From the NCBI RefSeq assembly GCF_003013715.1, contig NC_072816.1, positions 558,001 to 622,000 of the forward strand: a DNA stretch of 64,000 bases, written 5' to 3'. Shown here in pieces: positions 20,405-30,707 of the stretch (positions are counted from its first letter, which is position 1; every line of letters starts with the position of its first letter). Below the pieces are notes generated by a model. It was not told the DNA's origin. It worked only from the letters and a program-made list of their open reading frames with translations, and did not search any database. Source of the stretch: Candidozyma auris. Its lineage: Eukaryota > Ascomycota > Pichiomycetes > Serinales > Metschnikowiaceae. The translations under genes and the position numbers were made by a program.

Positions 20405-23400
20405 TTAGTCGACATAGTCGTCTTTGAAAAGGTCGGGACAAATCACTTCCGTCTTTCCCGCAGACCGGAGCCCGCAATTGATGATCAATTTGGCGTTCTC
20501 CCGAATCACCAGCCACTGGCTGCGCAACAATTTCGTGCCCACAAGAAAACAGAGCCCGCTGATATTCTGTTTGTTGGCGATTGTCGGCAACACCTCGCTG
20601 TATTTGTTGACTATCTGGCTCACGGGCATTAGCTCTTCTGCCGTGCGAGTGCTATGGAGAAGGAACTCGTTCAGAAGATTCTGGTTTTTGATTTTCTCGG
20701 TGAATTCTTGCCGAATACGAAAAAGATACTGGTAGCCATCCTCTGCTGCAAACCCAGAGATCCTCTCGTAATTACGTGTGTTGTCCAATGATAGAGACCC
20801 GCCATGCTCGGCAAACTTGGTAGATTCCGGTCCGTAGACTGAGTAGCAGTAGCACCAAAGAACCAAGGTGGCGATACTTACAGCGTAAAGCGAATCATGA
20901 ATATCGTGATCAACCCGCCAGTCGTACGTCAACGATTGTCCCGTCGCTGGAACCCCATCCTTACTAAGAGGAGCAAGCATTAGCGACCACAAGAGCCAAT
21001 AGCAGTGAACAACACACTTATAGTTAATTAGATCACCAACATTCTTTTTCATGGCTGGAAGAGACCTCAACCACATCGAATTGAGTTTTTTCTGCACAAT
21101 GAATAGATCCTTGCTAGTTGCATCAACGCTCATGTTGCCGGGCGACCCGCCGAAGATGGCTATATCGTAGTGGTTGATATCAGACATACCGATGATCTGC
21201 GCTAAGTGATACATGGGGTATCTACACTGCCAGCGGTTGACATTAAAGAAAGAATCCCTCGTCAACCCACTTTCACCAGCGTAGATTTCATGGTCGTAAT
21301 CGTCAAGTACCATTGTAAGGATCTCTTTCCACTTTTGATTCCTATTCGTGACCTGTCTCTCTGAGGACATAATCTGAGAGAAGCTGTTCTGTAGCTCAGT
21401 CTGCTGCATCAGATGCATGATGGATACAATTCCACCGAACAAGATCAGCTTGGTGAAAAACGACACCTTTGAGCGGGTCCTTTCTTTTCCTGTCTGTCTC
21501 ATTACTCTTTTAAGGGCACTCAAGAAATTCATGCCAGGCTTGATTTGATTAGGATTCTTTAGGTTTCTGACTCCCACGTTTTGAGAATTAGCCTTTTGCA
21601 ATTTCTTTTGTCTTCTGATAGTTTTCTTAAAGGACCCACATATATCGTGAGATGCCCATAACGCATCCTCCTCACACGGAAGATTTAAGAGCTGAAGCTG
21701 AAAGAATGGAATTTGCGGATTGTGGCGAAACTTGATGTAGTCGATGATGTCCAAATAAAAAGTCATGAAAGTGACCCTCTTCATTGACTCGGACTCAACC
21801 CACTTGTTGAACAAATTCTGATCCGACCGAGCTGCCTCGTCCAAGTCCTCGGTCATTGCACCGTCCTCTTCTCCAGCACTAGTGTTTGTATCACTTGCTG
21901 ACGTGACCTCCTTATTGGCCACTGTTGGGTTTCCACCCAAGAATGGCGATCTTCGAAGTAACTGCACCGTGGTACCGTGATGGATATGAGCTCTTTCGTG
22001 CATCAGTCTTTGAAGACAGTTCTTTTCACACCACTCCAATAGATTAAGCGTTTGTAAGATCCACACCCTGACAGGTGACCTGAAATCTTCATGCTGGAAG
22101 AGCGTGAACCGCAAGGGAACCGCAATAAGCATGGCGAGTTTGAATTCAGGACAGTGCTTGAAGACTGCCGAGTATTCTTCCGTAGTGGCAGCATACAGAC
22201 ACCCAACGATGATCATAGCCAATAAAAGAAGAGGCTCGACGGTTTTGGTGTCAAAAGATGGTTTGTGTAAAATAGGAAACTTGGGGTGAAAAACCTCCCA
22301 GTAGCTGTACAAGTAGAACGAGAGTCTGTCACGGGAAGAAGGATCACTAGAACTTGGTCTTAGGATGTGGTCGATTTTTTCAAACGTCACATCGGGCAAG
22401 CAGGTGGCCAACGTTTTCATGAGGATGTCGTCCACATGGAAATGGCGATTCTTGGGAGTATTTTTGGAGGAATGATGAGCAACTCTCCTCTCGACAGCCT
22501 CGAGCTGAAACCCCTCCGGATTATGTTCACTGACAGATTTCGGAGTTAGCGTTTCTGCCGTGGTGGGAGTGCTTGAGTTAGTAGAGCTGATATTCCAAGC
22601 ACCTTTTTGGGCACGCAGGTCGCCCAACATGCCCTGCTCGTGCAGTGATCGTAGAAACACCTCGTCAAGCGGATTATCGTTATTCGAAAAGAAATTAAGA
22701 TCCTGGAGGTTCATGTTGATGGTTGTCTCGGGGACCTGATTAAAGTAAGGCACCTCGCCATGTCTAGGAGACGCTCGAGGCATGTCGACACCAAGATTGT
22801 GGAAATCGGGAGAGTTCGAGAGGTTCAGAGCCGGGTACGACGGCGGCACAAGCTCCTTGGGTATGCTGTAAGGGTCCTGGTCCGTGAAAAGCCACGAGAG
22901 AATGTCTGTCTGAGATTGGGGCACATTAGGGTTCAACCGAAACATGTCTGGCGGAGGTGGCTGCTGGCGATACTGGAACGAGGTTTCATTTTGGAAAGGC
23001 AGACCCACGGGAACACCTTGTGTTCGTAGTGGCGGCTGAAGCGAAGACTGCAAGGGAGGTTGAAGAGGGGCGTGTAGAGGCGCCTGAAGTGGAGCGTGAT
23101 CAAGCAACGGCTGGCCAAGGCCACTTTGACCGAGGCTACCTTCATGGGCATTCTGCATCTGACTCGGTAGCTGGACGGTGGGCTGTGCATGGTTCTGCTG
23201 GATTTGGTGCTGCTGGCCCTGACTTTGGATTTGTTGTAGGTGCTGACTCTGACCTTGGGTCTGCTCGTGGGCGTGACTTTGCGCTTGGGGTTGGCCCTGT
23301 CGCTGGCCCCTGGCTTCTTCTTCAAGCTTCACCGAAAGCAGCGGGCTCTGGCTGTCTAAGCTGCCCAGCTCGTCGTCCCAGCGGGCCATGTCGTTATCTT

Positions 23401-23665
23401 CAAGCATCTTGTGCCGCTTGAGATGTCTCTCTTTCAAGTCCTTTCGAACAAACGTTTTGCCACACACACGCAGTTCGCCATTATGATTCTTCACGAGTCT
23501 TTCACAAACATACACTTGTTTTGGCTGGTGGTTGAGGTAGTGCCTGGCTAGGTGGTCTGAACGGGTAAATACCTTGTTGCACTGGGAGCAGGGAAACTGG
23601 CCAAGATTTCTCTTTTTCTTTTTTCTGCCGCCATTTTCATCGGCGTTGGTGGGTTCCAGCTTCAT
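20405..23665 (-). CDS. C2H2 zinc-finger transcription factor with fungal-specific regulatory domain
   Basis: A 1086-residue nuclear DNA-binding protein. Finger 1 is canonical (C26, C29, H42, H46). Finger 2 is unusual: C54 and C68 are separated by 13 residues instead of two to four, followed by H81 and H85. A basic KKKKR stretch before finger 1 may be a nuclear localisation signal. Residues about 110-210 are Gln/His-rich low complexity. The central and C-terminal region contains HPKFPILHKPSF, typical of the fungal-specific transcription factor domain (fungal_trans). I use the ATG at 23665; the extra upstream codons begin with TTG. Target genes are unknown, and I cannot assign an orthologue with confidence. 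Confidence 0.85.
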   Translation of the reverse strand: MKLEPTNADENGGRKKKKRNLGQFPCSQCNKVFTRSDHLARHYLNHQPKQVYVCERLVKNHNGELRVCGKTFVRKDLKERHLKRHKMLEDNDMARWDDELGSLDSQSPLLSVKLEEEARGQRQGQPQAQSHAHEQTQGQSQHLQQIQSQGQQHQIQQNHAQPTVQLPSQMQNAHEGSLGQSGLGQPLLDHAPLQAPLHAPLQPPLQSSLQPPLRTQGVPVGLPFQNETSFQYRQQPPPPDMFRLNPNVPQSQTDILSWLFTDQDPYSIPKELVPPSYPALNLSNSPDFHNLGVDMPRASPRHGEVPYFNQVPETTINMNLQDLNFFSNNDNPLDEVFLRSLHEQGMLGDLRAQKGAWNISSTNSSTPTTAETLTPKSVSEHNPEGFQLEAVERRVAHHSSKNTPKNRHFHVDDILMKTLATCLPDVTFEKIDHILRPSSSDPSSRDRLSFYLYSYWEVFHPKFPILHKPSFDTKTVEPLLLLAMIIVGCLYAATTEEYSAVFKHCPEFKLAMLIAVPLRFTLFQHEDFRSPVRVWILQTLNLLEWCEKNCLQRLMHERAHIHHGTTVQLLRRSPFLGGNPTVANKEVTSASDTNTSAGEEDGAMTEDLDEAARSDQNLFNKWVESESMKRVTFMTFYLDIIDYIKFRHNPQIPFFQLQLLNLPCEEDALWASHDICGSFKKTIRRQKKLQKANSQNVGVRNLKNPNQIKPGMNFLSALKRVMRQTGKERTRSKVSFFTKLILFGGIVSIMHLMQQTELQNSFSQIMSSERQVTNRNQKWKEILTMVLDDYDHEIYAGESGLTRDSFFNVNRWQCRYPMYHLAQIIGMSDINHYDIAIFGGSPGNMSVDATSKDLFIVQKKLNSMWLRSLPAMKKNVGDLINYKCVVHCYWLLWSLMLAPLSKDGVPATGQSLTYDWRVDHDIHDSLYAVSIATLVLWCYCYSVYGPESTKFAEHGGSLSLDNTRNYERISGFAAEDGYQYLFRIRQEFTEKIKNQNLLNEFLLHSTRTAEELMPVSQIVNKYSEVLPTIANKQNISGLCFLVGTKLLRSQWLVIRENAKLIINCGLRSAGKTEVICPDLFKDDYVD

Positions 23666-24087
23666 GCTGAGGGTGTGATTCGACAAGAGGTCCTTATGTA
23701 TTCGTCTACGCTGTGGTGGATTGGTAGTTACTATGTTGTACCTCTGCTTCTCTATCTAAGAGTAGGTGAGGCGTATGTGCATGACAAGGCTGGGTCGGTG
23801 CAACTCCGGCCGAGAGCAACAGTGGTGGAGAAAAAGCAGATCGCCGAGCCTGCAAGCTTAATTCAGAATGAGTAGCTTGATGCTGTTCCCTGCTGTTTGC
23901 GCCGCTTCAGTCTTTGTTGCTTTGAATGGGCCCCACTTGCTGAGCTCTGCTGAGAAATGTTAGTGATGCACCGCGAACGGTTGCAAAACACCATTAGATC
24001 AGAAAACAAAAATGAAAAATAGAAAAAAAAATCTGTATCACTCAACACCAAGTGTGAATGCCAATGAAAAGAAGCAAAAATTGACAC
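23666..24087. other. Intergenic gap, 422 bp
   Basis: Promoter of the zinc-finger gene. A related motif, CGGTTGCAAAA (23978-23988), differs from the recurrent 11-mer only at its first base. A7-A9 tracts lie near 24005-24030. Confidence 0.5.
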
Positions 24088-25221
24088 CTATTCCATTTCG
24101 TCGGCAAACCGTAAGGACTTGCGTGGCCGCTGTTTTGCAGACGCCTCCATCGAGTCCTTAAATTGCTCCACCAGCTTGGAGAACCCTTTAAACTCCGGCA
24201 TCTCGCTCAAGGTGCCCGTCGGTAGATCCTTCTTGCTGTTCTGGTTCGAGTAAAACTCGTTTCTGTATGTGTAGTAGTATCGGAGAATGTTCATCTTCAC
24301 AGCACTCTCGCCGAAAAAATTCATGAACGTCTCCTTGTACGAGTTGAATGCAAACGGGCGTTCCCTGTTCTCTGAAACCCCTTCTATAAATGAGTACACG
24401 TCAAACTCGGCGAAGTTCGGCGGGTCAAGCATCCAGATATCCTTGAACGTTTGGTACGAGTTTGGATTGTGTAACGTACCCGAGTCGTGAGCCCATCCTA
24501 GTGAGTTCGTAGTACTTTCGAAAATCATATCCTCAAAATGATCAAGCGCTAGAATCTCGTATTTATCTAGGAAGTCACAAGGAAGGTCATCAAACGACTC
24601 GCGCATCTCATCGGCGGCTTTCAAATTGACGAACTCCAGACAAAGCTCTTCTGTCGATGATGACTTGATATCCTGGAGCAACAAGTTGTTTGAGTACGTC
24701 AAGGCCTCCTTCACGAGCTCCGTGTGCATCTGTTCCTCGGTCAAGCCGAGTTTCCTGCGCAAGCATTGGGCAATGATTTCTCTGAGTTGGTCTACAAATC
24801 TTTCTCTCGCCAGGCTCTCCTTTTTCACCAAAATCGAAGGCGATCTGGTCAACTCCCGTAAATTGGGCAACACGTCTGGCTCAGGCACTTGGGTCGTGGC
24901 CACGTGCACTTGTCTCCCTCCGTCGTTTGCCAGTAGAAGATGACGTAATTGGTAATAAGTAGCCTCATGGCTAGTGTACGCACGAACAGTGTACCTAAGA
25001 GAGTCCCGAATCGAGTTTTTTGACTCCTTGAGGGAGGTGTCAGTGCAATCATTAAAGAAAGATCTGCGTGTAAGCGGAGTTCTCGGTTTCAAATACGTGG
25101 AGCTGTTGCACACAGCCAAGTTGGGACGCGTTGTAGGCTCTTTAGAGCCTTCAGAAGACACTTGGAGCTTGTTCGGGCTGTTCTGGTGGATGTAACTGAG
25201 GATGGTCTTGGTATGAGACAT
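24088..25221 (-). CDS. Conserved-looking protein of unknown function
   Basis: A 377-residue soluble protein without membrane segments or recognised domains. The N-terminal 75 residues are rich in Ser, Thr, Lys and Pro with RTPLTRRSFFND; the remainder is predicted mainly helical and acidic. A C-terminal basic patch (KQRPRKSLRFADEME) includes a KSLRF sequence resembling docking motifs for protein phosphatase 1 (RVxF-like). That is speculative. The open frame is long and ATG-initiated with balanced composition, so the gene is probably real. I do not recognise the family. Confidence 0.7.
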   Translation of the reverse strand: MSHTKTILSYIHQNSPNKLQVSSEGSKEPTTRPNLAVCNSSTYLKPRTPLTRRSFFNDCTDTSLKESKNSIRDSLRYTVRAYTSHEATYYQLRHLLLANDGGRQVHVATTQVPEPDVLPNLRELTRSPSILVKKESLARERFVDQLREIIAQCLRRKLGLTEEQMHTELVKEALTYSNNLLLQDIKSSSTEELCLEFVNLKAADEMRESFDDLPCDFLDKYEILALDHFEDMIFESTTNSLGWAHDSGTLHNPNSYQTFKDIWMLDPPNFAEFDVYSFIEGVSENRERPFAFNSYKETFMNFFGESAVKMNILRYYYTYRNEFYSNQNSKKDLPTGTLSEMPEFKGFSKLVEQFKDSMEASAKQRPRKSLRFADEME

Positions 25222-26080
25222 TTCTGGAAAGCGGGATGAGCTTTGCCAACAAGCAGGAGAAAGGGGTCGAAGACAGCAACGAAACGAGTTTAATGAAGTA
25301 GAAGGTAACGATGGATGGCTTGGTTGCTTCTCGACCCGATTCAGAAAATTTGTCAGTTGTTTTTGGGAAGTTTACCTGTTTAACGGTTTTCTTGTACCAA
25401 GAGGGACCGTTGCCAAAACAGGAACAAGGGTTACAGATGGTACCACGTGACCGCCACACTTATCATTGGCGCATATCAAGCGAGCCGAGGGTTACATGCC
25501 GGAAAGAAGCTTTTGCCCTATTGTGGTTGCAAATTGGTCCAAGCGACAACTGGAACAGGAGATTCGGACAAGTAAAGAAGAAGGAGAAACTGATGTACCA
25601 TTGAACACTCACACTTCTTGAGATAGTGAGAAAACATCAAGAGAGGACGGTATGGTGCCAGATTCTAGAGCCGACTTGGGGAGATAGAGGTCGACTTCGT
25701 TCAGCAGAGAAAGAGGCATGAATTTTGTGTTTCGCTCAGGAAATGTAGCGTTTTAGAGGATGTTCTTTAATCAGCCACATTCAAGCAAGTTGACCTAGAA
25801 CTTGACAACAGAGTGCTCGCATGTCACTGCGTAGCGACTGCGTAGCGAAAGCATACATCAAGCAACACCAAATGTCTCTATTTCTGTCTGCCCGATATGT
25901 AAATCCCATCCCAATCTGTATCAATTGTCTATCCAAAATGTGACAATTTAGAGCGCACGGCACATGACTTCGAGTTTTCGTGATTTCTGTGGTTCCTCTA
26001 TATGCAAATGAATTGTACTCTGGTACAATCTATGCCATATACCCCGTAACATTCGTAAAACTTCCACAATCTTTGGTTGC
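25222..26080. other. Intergenic gap, 859 bp
   Basis: Holds an 11-bp tandem duplication CTGCGTAGCGA (25827-25848), a near-motif TGGTTGCAAAT (25524-25534) about 300 bp upstream of the unknown gene, and an inverted repeat ATTGTAC-4-GTACAAT (26012-26029) just past the RING-gene stop. No gene seen. Confidence 0.5.
25827..25848. repeat. Tandem 11-bp duplication
   Basis: Two exact head-to-tail copies of CTGCGTAGCGA. No function apparent. Confidence 0.6.
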
Positions 26081-27049
26081 CTACTGTCTGGCAAAAAATG
26101 ACCGCCTTGGGGCTGACTGAAAGCTTGAGAGCGGAAACTTCCTCGCCATCACAAGCAGAGGGTCGGGGTTCTCCGTCACATCGGGAGCGTACCCCTCGGG
26201 TAGACTAGGACGGGCCCAGTGCTGTGGAACAGTGGTGTCTGTGAGAGGAGTGACCGCAGGATTATACGGCTTTTTGAGCGGCTCAAACACATTTGTCAGT
26301 CGGCGCACCAAATGCTTCAACACCACGTCCTTGTCTGCAGCAAATATGAAGTTGCAGTTGCGTAAAAGTGTCTCCATCTTCTTTGCAATTGGGTCGTTGT
26401 CCCGCACGCTCTCCACCTCCTTACGACAAAGCGGGCACGAGACATTTCCCTTGAGCCACTCGATGATGCACAGTTTGCCAAACACATGGTGGCAGTTGGG
26501 CATTTTCATCGCCACGTGCCGCGTCTCCTCCTTGTCCTTTTTCTTGCTCTGGTTCAAATCGTTCAATGACGGGAACATGTCCTCATTGGTGACCTCTTCT
26601 CGGCTGGTGATCTTGTACTGAGGAAACCTGAGTGGATTGGCACATCCAGCGTCCACGGGCATGAAAAGGGATGGATCTTTAAACTTGAGTCTGCTCAGCT
26701 CGGGCTCTACAAAAACCTGGGCTTCGTTTCCCAAAAATTTGGCTCTTGCCTTGTCTAGCGACGTTTCTTCGCTCTGTTTCTTTTCAACTTTGGTATCCAC
26801 CTTCTGCTTCTTGTTCTGGTCCACCTCGTACTTTTCGTAGCAAATTGGACACGTCAGCTCCTTGAGAAGCTCAGGAGGCACTTCTTCTAGCGACTCTATG
26901 GCCTCGCTCGAGGCGACTCTCTTGTTCATTCGGAGGCCGCTCGAGGCATATGCTCGTTCGATCATGTCACGAAGCCAGCCGGGCACGTTGATGCCGCTGG
27001 CAGAGTGTAGATTACCGTTTTCGTCGGCTTCGAAATACGCCGTATACAT
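26081..27049 (-). CDS. RING-type E3 ubiquitin ligase, possibly San1-like
   Basis: A 322-residue protein with a RING split by a long insertion. The first cysteine pair is C67/C70 (LTCPIC). The rest of the domain comes about 115 residues later: C186, H188, C194 (NCHHVFGKLC) and C205/C208 (CPLC). The insertion is lysine/acid-rich and probably disordered. Yeast San1, a nuclear quality-control ligase, also has an enlarged RING and disordered flanks; that resemblance is my inference. I start at the ATG at 27049; the six extra upstream codons begin with GTG. The final 110 residues are Pro-rich without a recognised domain. Confidence 0.75.
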   Translation of the reverse strand: MYTAYFEADENGNLHSASGINVPGWLRDMIERAYASSGLRMNKRVASSEAIESLEEVPPELLKELTCPICYEKYEVDQNKKQKVDTKVEKKQSEETSLDKARAKFLGNEAQVFVEPELSRLKFKDPSLFMPVDAGCANPLRFPQYKITSREEVTNEDMFPSLNDLNQSKKKDKEETRHVAMKMPNCHHVFGKLCIIEWLKGNVSCPLCRKEVESVRDNDPIAKKMETLLRNCNFIFAADKDVVLKHLVRRLTNVFEPLKKPYNPAVTPLTDTTVPQHWARPSLPEGYAPDVTENPDPLLVMARKFPLSSFQSAPRRSFFARQ

Positions 27050-27542
27050 TGTGCTTGAGAAATTCACGGTGACTGTTGTTGAAAGAAGTGTGAGGTAAGT
27101 AGATTTGATAAGCTTACATCACCTTCGCACAGTGTGCACTCGAGGATAGAATCATATGGAAAAGTTACGAAAACTACAGCATAAGTGAGTTAGGTAAAAA
27201 ATATTTGGAATTTTGGGATTTTGGCCTATTTGGATGCGGACAAGACTGTTTAAGCTTTTATTCTAGTAGCATCTAGCTGTGCTGAGGGGCTGGTGCTTGT
27301 GGAGAGTGTGCCATTTTCGCAGCCACGCAAGAGTGACCTGTGATAGAGGCAATAAGTAAAGCTGAGAAGCCGTCACTAATAATGACACCCACCTTACCGC
27401 CGAGCTTTGACCACCTCTTCACCCTTGAAACCTTGTATTGCACAGGCTGAACTTCTTTCAAGGGCTGGCACCCTGTAATCAATGGCACAAAGTCACGTTG
27501 CATTGAAGCAGCTTCCGTATTATCAACCCTTTGTTCACACCT
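27050..27542. other. Intergenic gap, 493 bp
   Basis: PTI1 3' end and promoter of the RING gene, including the 11-bp motif at 27315. A 76-codon open frame (27273-27503) is rejected: it starts 40 bp past PTI1 and shows no known protein. Confidence 0.5.
27315..27325 (-). promoter_or_regulatory. TGGCTGCGAAA motif copy
   Basis: 266 bp upstream of the RING gene start. Confidence 0.5.
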
Positions 27543-28823
27543 CTACAAGTATTGTTGCTTTATGCTGGCTACCATACTCTGTTGATCAGGCGCTAAAGCG
27601 TTGATCTGATCTTGCGGAAGCGACAAGACACGTGCAATCACTGTAGCTTCCTCTGGTGGCAAGGCCCCAAGCTTCATTTGCGTAGACAACGGGAGATGGC
27701 TCCATTCCGAACCCGGCTGTTGTTGCTGCTGCTGCTGTGGTGGGCGTGGGGGCTGCTGTTGATACTGCTGTGGTCTAGGAGGCGGTGGTGGCAACAGCGC
27801 CAGGCCCGGTGGCTGATTATATGAAGAGTACCCTTGAGGCTGCTGGTTGTAGTTGTTTTGGTAGTTTTGCTGATAAGGTTGTTGTTGTTGCTGTTGCTGA
27901 TAATTAGGTGGAGCCTGCTGGTAGCTTGGAGCTGGCTGCTGCGGCTGCGGTGTGCTGGAGGCAGACTTCATGGACTCTTGAATGACGGCTTCGTCGACAA
28001 AACCCATGAGCAAAAGAGCCTGTGCTGCGGCCGCAGCCAAATTAGGCGAGAGCTGGAACACCTCCGCAGCACGAGCAGCGTTGTTCATCGATAGAAGATT
28101 CTTCAAATTGGCTATGAGCTCGATCAATTGAGCAGGCGGAATCAGACTGAGCGTCTCGTTGATGCTATCTGGAGTCTCCAACGGGATCTTGCTTGGCGTG
28201 GTGAGCACCGAAGACGCTCTGAGAAGCGACTCGGGAAGAAATCCGCCATTGGTGTGGTTCATGGTGGGTGCAGGCGCTGGAGCTGGTGTTGAATCGCCTC
28301 CGTTTGATCCTGGCACGGATGGTAATCGAGGCCCCGTGGACGACTGAGACGCCAGCTGAGGAATTGGGGGCCGCTGGGGCATCCCTGGCACTGGAGGTAG
28401 TCTTGGCGGGGCTGGAAGCTGAGGACCTCCTCCACGTCCTTGTACTCCTGGAGGAAGTTCCACGTACGGAGGCAAATTGGAGGAAATGAACGGGAGAACT
28501 TGCTTGTTGGGCGAGTTTCCAGTGCGGAAGCCTTCCTTGGACAGCTCGATTCGAAGACGCTTGCTGGGTCTTCCGTCGGGGAAATTGATACGGATCTGCG
28601 ATATGAGGTTGGCGGCTTTCTGGGCCTCTTGAGGGTTTTCAAATTCTACAAACGCAAAACCCTTGTTTTTGCCCACATGGTCGAATCCTAGTCTTACGTC
28701 TAGAACTTTGGCGGTGCCCGACACCACTGCCTGGAGGTTTTGCTCTGACCACTCGAACGGAATCAGACCAATGTAGAGAATGGAAGAGGCACTCAGCTGC
28801 GGCGAGTCGACTCTTCTGGACAT
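27543..28823 (-). CDS. PTI1: Pti1, CstF64-like subunit of the cleavage and polyadenylation factor
   Basis: RNA-binding protein of the APT/CPF complex acting in mRNA and snoRNA 3'-end formation. An N-terminal RRM spans about residues 14-95, with RNP motifs ILYIGLIP and NKGFAFVEF. A Pro-rich linker leads to the CstF64-type hinge, SLIPPAQLIELIANLKNLL, with MGFVDEAVIQ close behind. A Gln/Pro/Asn-rich stretch (about 295-375) precedes a compact C-terminal helix bundle, LPPEEATVIARVLSLPQDQI. Size (426) and the hinge sequence fit Pti1 rather than its shorter paralogue Rna15, encoded 2.6 kb away. Start at 28823. Confidence 0.88.
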   Translation of the reverse strand: MSRRVDSPQLSASSILYIGLIPFEWSEQNLQAVVSGTAKVLDVRLGFDHVGKNKGFAFVEFENPQEAQKAANLISQIRINFPDGRPSKRLRIELSKEGFRTGNSPNKQVLPFISSNLPPYVELPPGVQGRGGGPQLPAPPRLPPVPGMPQRPPIPQLASQSSTGPRLPSVPGSNGGDSTPAPAPAPTMNHTNGGFLPESLLRASSVLTTPSKIPLETPDSINETLSLIPPAQLIELIANLKNLLSMNNAARAAEVFQLSPNLAAAAAQALLLMGFVDEAVIQESMKSASSTPQPQQPAPSYQQAPPNYQQQQQQQPYQQNYQNNYNQQPQGYSSYNQPPGLALLPPPPPRPQQYQQQPPRPPQQQQQQQPGSEWSHLPLSTQMKLGALPPEEATVIARVLSLPQDQINALAPDQQSMVASIKQQYL

Positions 28824-29284
28824 GCTGGTGGAGGTGAGTCGGGATTTAGTTTGGCTTGAAGTAAGTGCATGTACTGATGGTTTCGCATACTTTGTTGATG
28901 GTCGTGCGGGACACAGAAGGGTAGGTCTGAGTTAGCATCTAGATGGAAAGATAAAGATGGATTTTCTTGTTTGTTTAAGAAGAAGTGGGCTTCAGTATTC
29001 ATCTTGTTCTGTTGGAGACTTCAACATATAACTGTATGTGTGTACGTTTTGTCGTTGTGTCAGATACACATTTCGCAGCCACTTGGAGATTCTGCTTTGA
29101 AATCGAGACAACTGGAAAATGAAACATGACTTCTGACTAAAACGTTTATCCCGTATAAAGAGTGATCTAGCTGCTGATGAGTTAAGACCGACTTCTATGT
29201 TTGTGCACAATTACAGACACCAGCAAACACCAGGCCTTTGTCAGACTTAGTGAGAAGTACTATTTAGTAAAGAATGATAATAGT
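28824..29284. other. PTI1 upstream region
   Basis: Contains the 11-bp motif at 29071-29081, 248 bp from the PTI1 ATG. It ends at a 15-base A run. No gene seen. Confidence 0.5.
29071..29081 (-). promoter_or_regulatory. TGGCTGCGAAA motif copy
   Basis: 248 bp upstream of PTI1. Confidence 0.5.
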
Positions 29285-29345
29285 AAAAAAAAAAAAAAAC
29301 CCCGTAGCCTTACGAGGAAGGAAGACTGCGAAATCTTCCTTTTTG

Positions 29346-29365
29346 CCCATGCCAGATGGCATGGG
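29346..29365. repeat. Perfect 8-bp hairpin
   Basis: CCCATGCC, loop AGAT, GGCATGGG. Confidence 0.6.
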
Positions 29366-29889
29366 GGAGCCGCCAAACCCAAGAGACCAGCATCTCAATG
29401 GGACCACCGCCCAAACGCCTAGTAGCTGACTCCTACCAGGCGCTTCTCTCAGCTGTGATGTTCCGACCAGACTGAGGCAAAAAGAGGATTCCAGACTAGG
29501 TACTTTAGTCTCTCGACGTTTTGGACATTAGCAGCACAGTACAACGGTCAGTTATGCCCACCAGACCGAGGAGACCACTGTAGACAGAAAGCTCCAGTGA
29601 ACAGCTTGACAATGTAGGCTGCAAACTGAACTTCGAGCCTACTACGACCTGACCAGCGTGACCTGACTAGCCGGGAAGCCACAACCGAACAGCGAGCGAG
29701 CAGCAATAAATAATCCCCCAGAACCCACGATCACTGCCTAAAAGGCTACGACCTGCTACTCGTGATCTTGACGCAACAGGAAGTCCCACCCACCTCCTTC
29801 AAAACGACAAGCAGTAGAATGCCTGTAGCTGTATCCCCCAGAAACCCGCCTCTTCGAAAAAGAGGGGCCACTTGTGCTGCAAAACACTA

Positions 29890-29924
29890 CTTCCTGGTCA
29901 TCGTAGCCTAATTCGACCAGGAAG
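29890..29924. repeat. Perfect 10-bp inverted repeat
   Basis: CTTCCTGGTC and GACCAGGAAG separated by 15 bases. Confidence 0.65.
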
Positions 29925-30696
29925 CCCAGCTTCTCTTTCTGAAATCACCGGAGTGTCGAAAAGCCGAGACCGCCACCAAAAAGAAACTTCACCCGATTCT
30001 CGTGGCGCAGAGTCAGGTCAATGCCCACACAATGTGGAATGGCCGAAGCCCCTATAGCTAAAGAATGAGACAGCACCCAGTACCAAGGCACTTTCTCACT
30101 ATATAACCCAATGCCAACTAGAGTCAGTAGTTGACACTGTACCGATACCCACAACACTACACGTAGCTTCCTTTACCGCCAAAGGGGCCCTTTATCGACT
30201 TCAACAGTAAAGAAACTCGTAGACTCGAAAACACACCAACAACCGAAGAGCTTCAGTCCAATTGCAAAGTTCCTGACAACAATTTCGTGCTCGGCTCTCA
30301 TAAGCAGCTCCAACCGGTTCAAGAACTGCCAGTGAAAGCCTCGCAATGGCTCGATCTTTGGAAAAGTCGCCTAAGTAAGAGGACCTGGCCAAGCCCTTCC
30401 AACAAAGCAACCGATCCAGATCAAACCAACTTCCTGTCATTGCCAAAAACGGTACCAACAGACTAAAACTGATCTAAATCACGACACACAGAACAAAACA
30501 TGAGCGACACAGAAGAGGCGGCTCCAGAAACCTTGCCATTACCCACCCAAAAGGGAGTGAAAGACAAAGTACGACTCGCGAGAGGAGAACAGAAACAACC
30601 ACGTTACTCGCCCAAAGATATACATCCAGATTCAAGAGAAAGCGACTTTGTAGTATCCTCTAGTGAACACATTCCTCGAGATAGTAGTTGCGTCAG

Positions 30697-30707
30697 TGGC
30701 TGCAAAA
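30697..30707 (+). promoter_or_regulatory. TGGCTGCAAAA motif copy
   Basis: The only exact copy without a nearby gene start downstream. It lies within the short open frame at 30500-30733. Confidence 0.35.

Noticed and set aside
26012..26029. Inverted repeat as a transcription terminator
   Set aside because: Hairpin terminators are bacterial; in a yeast Pol II gene this has no established meaning.
27273..27503. 76-codon open frame between PTI1 and the RING gene
   Set aside because: Starts 40 bp after PTI1, contains a promoter motif copy, and has no recognisable protein. An intron reading was considered, but splice signals are poor.
29580..29800. Sequences loosely resembling RNase P/MRP conserved regions (ACAGAAAGCTCC, GGAAGTCCC)
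   Set aside because: The order and spacing are wrong on the plus strand and neither motif is complete; not enough to call the RNA.
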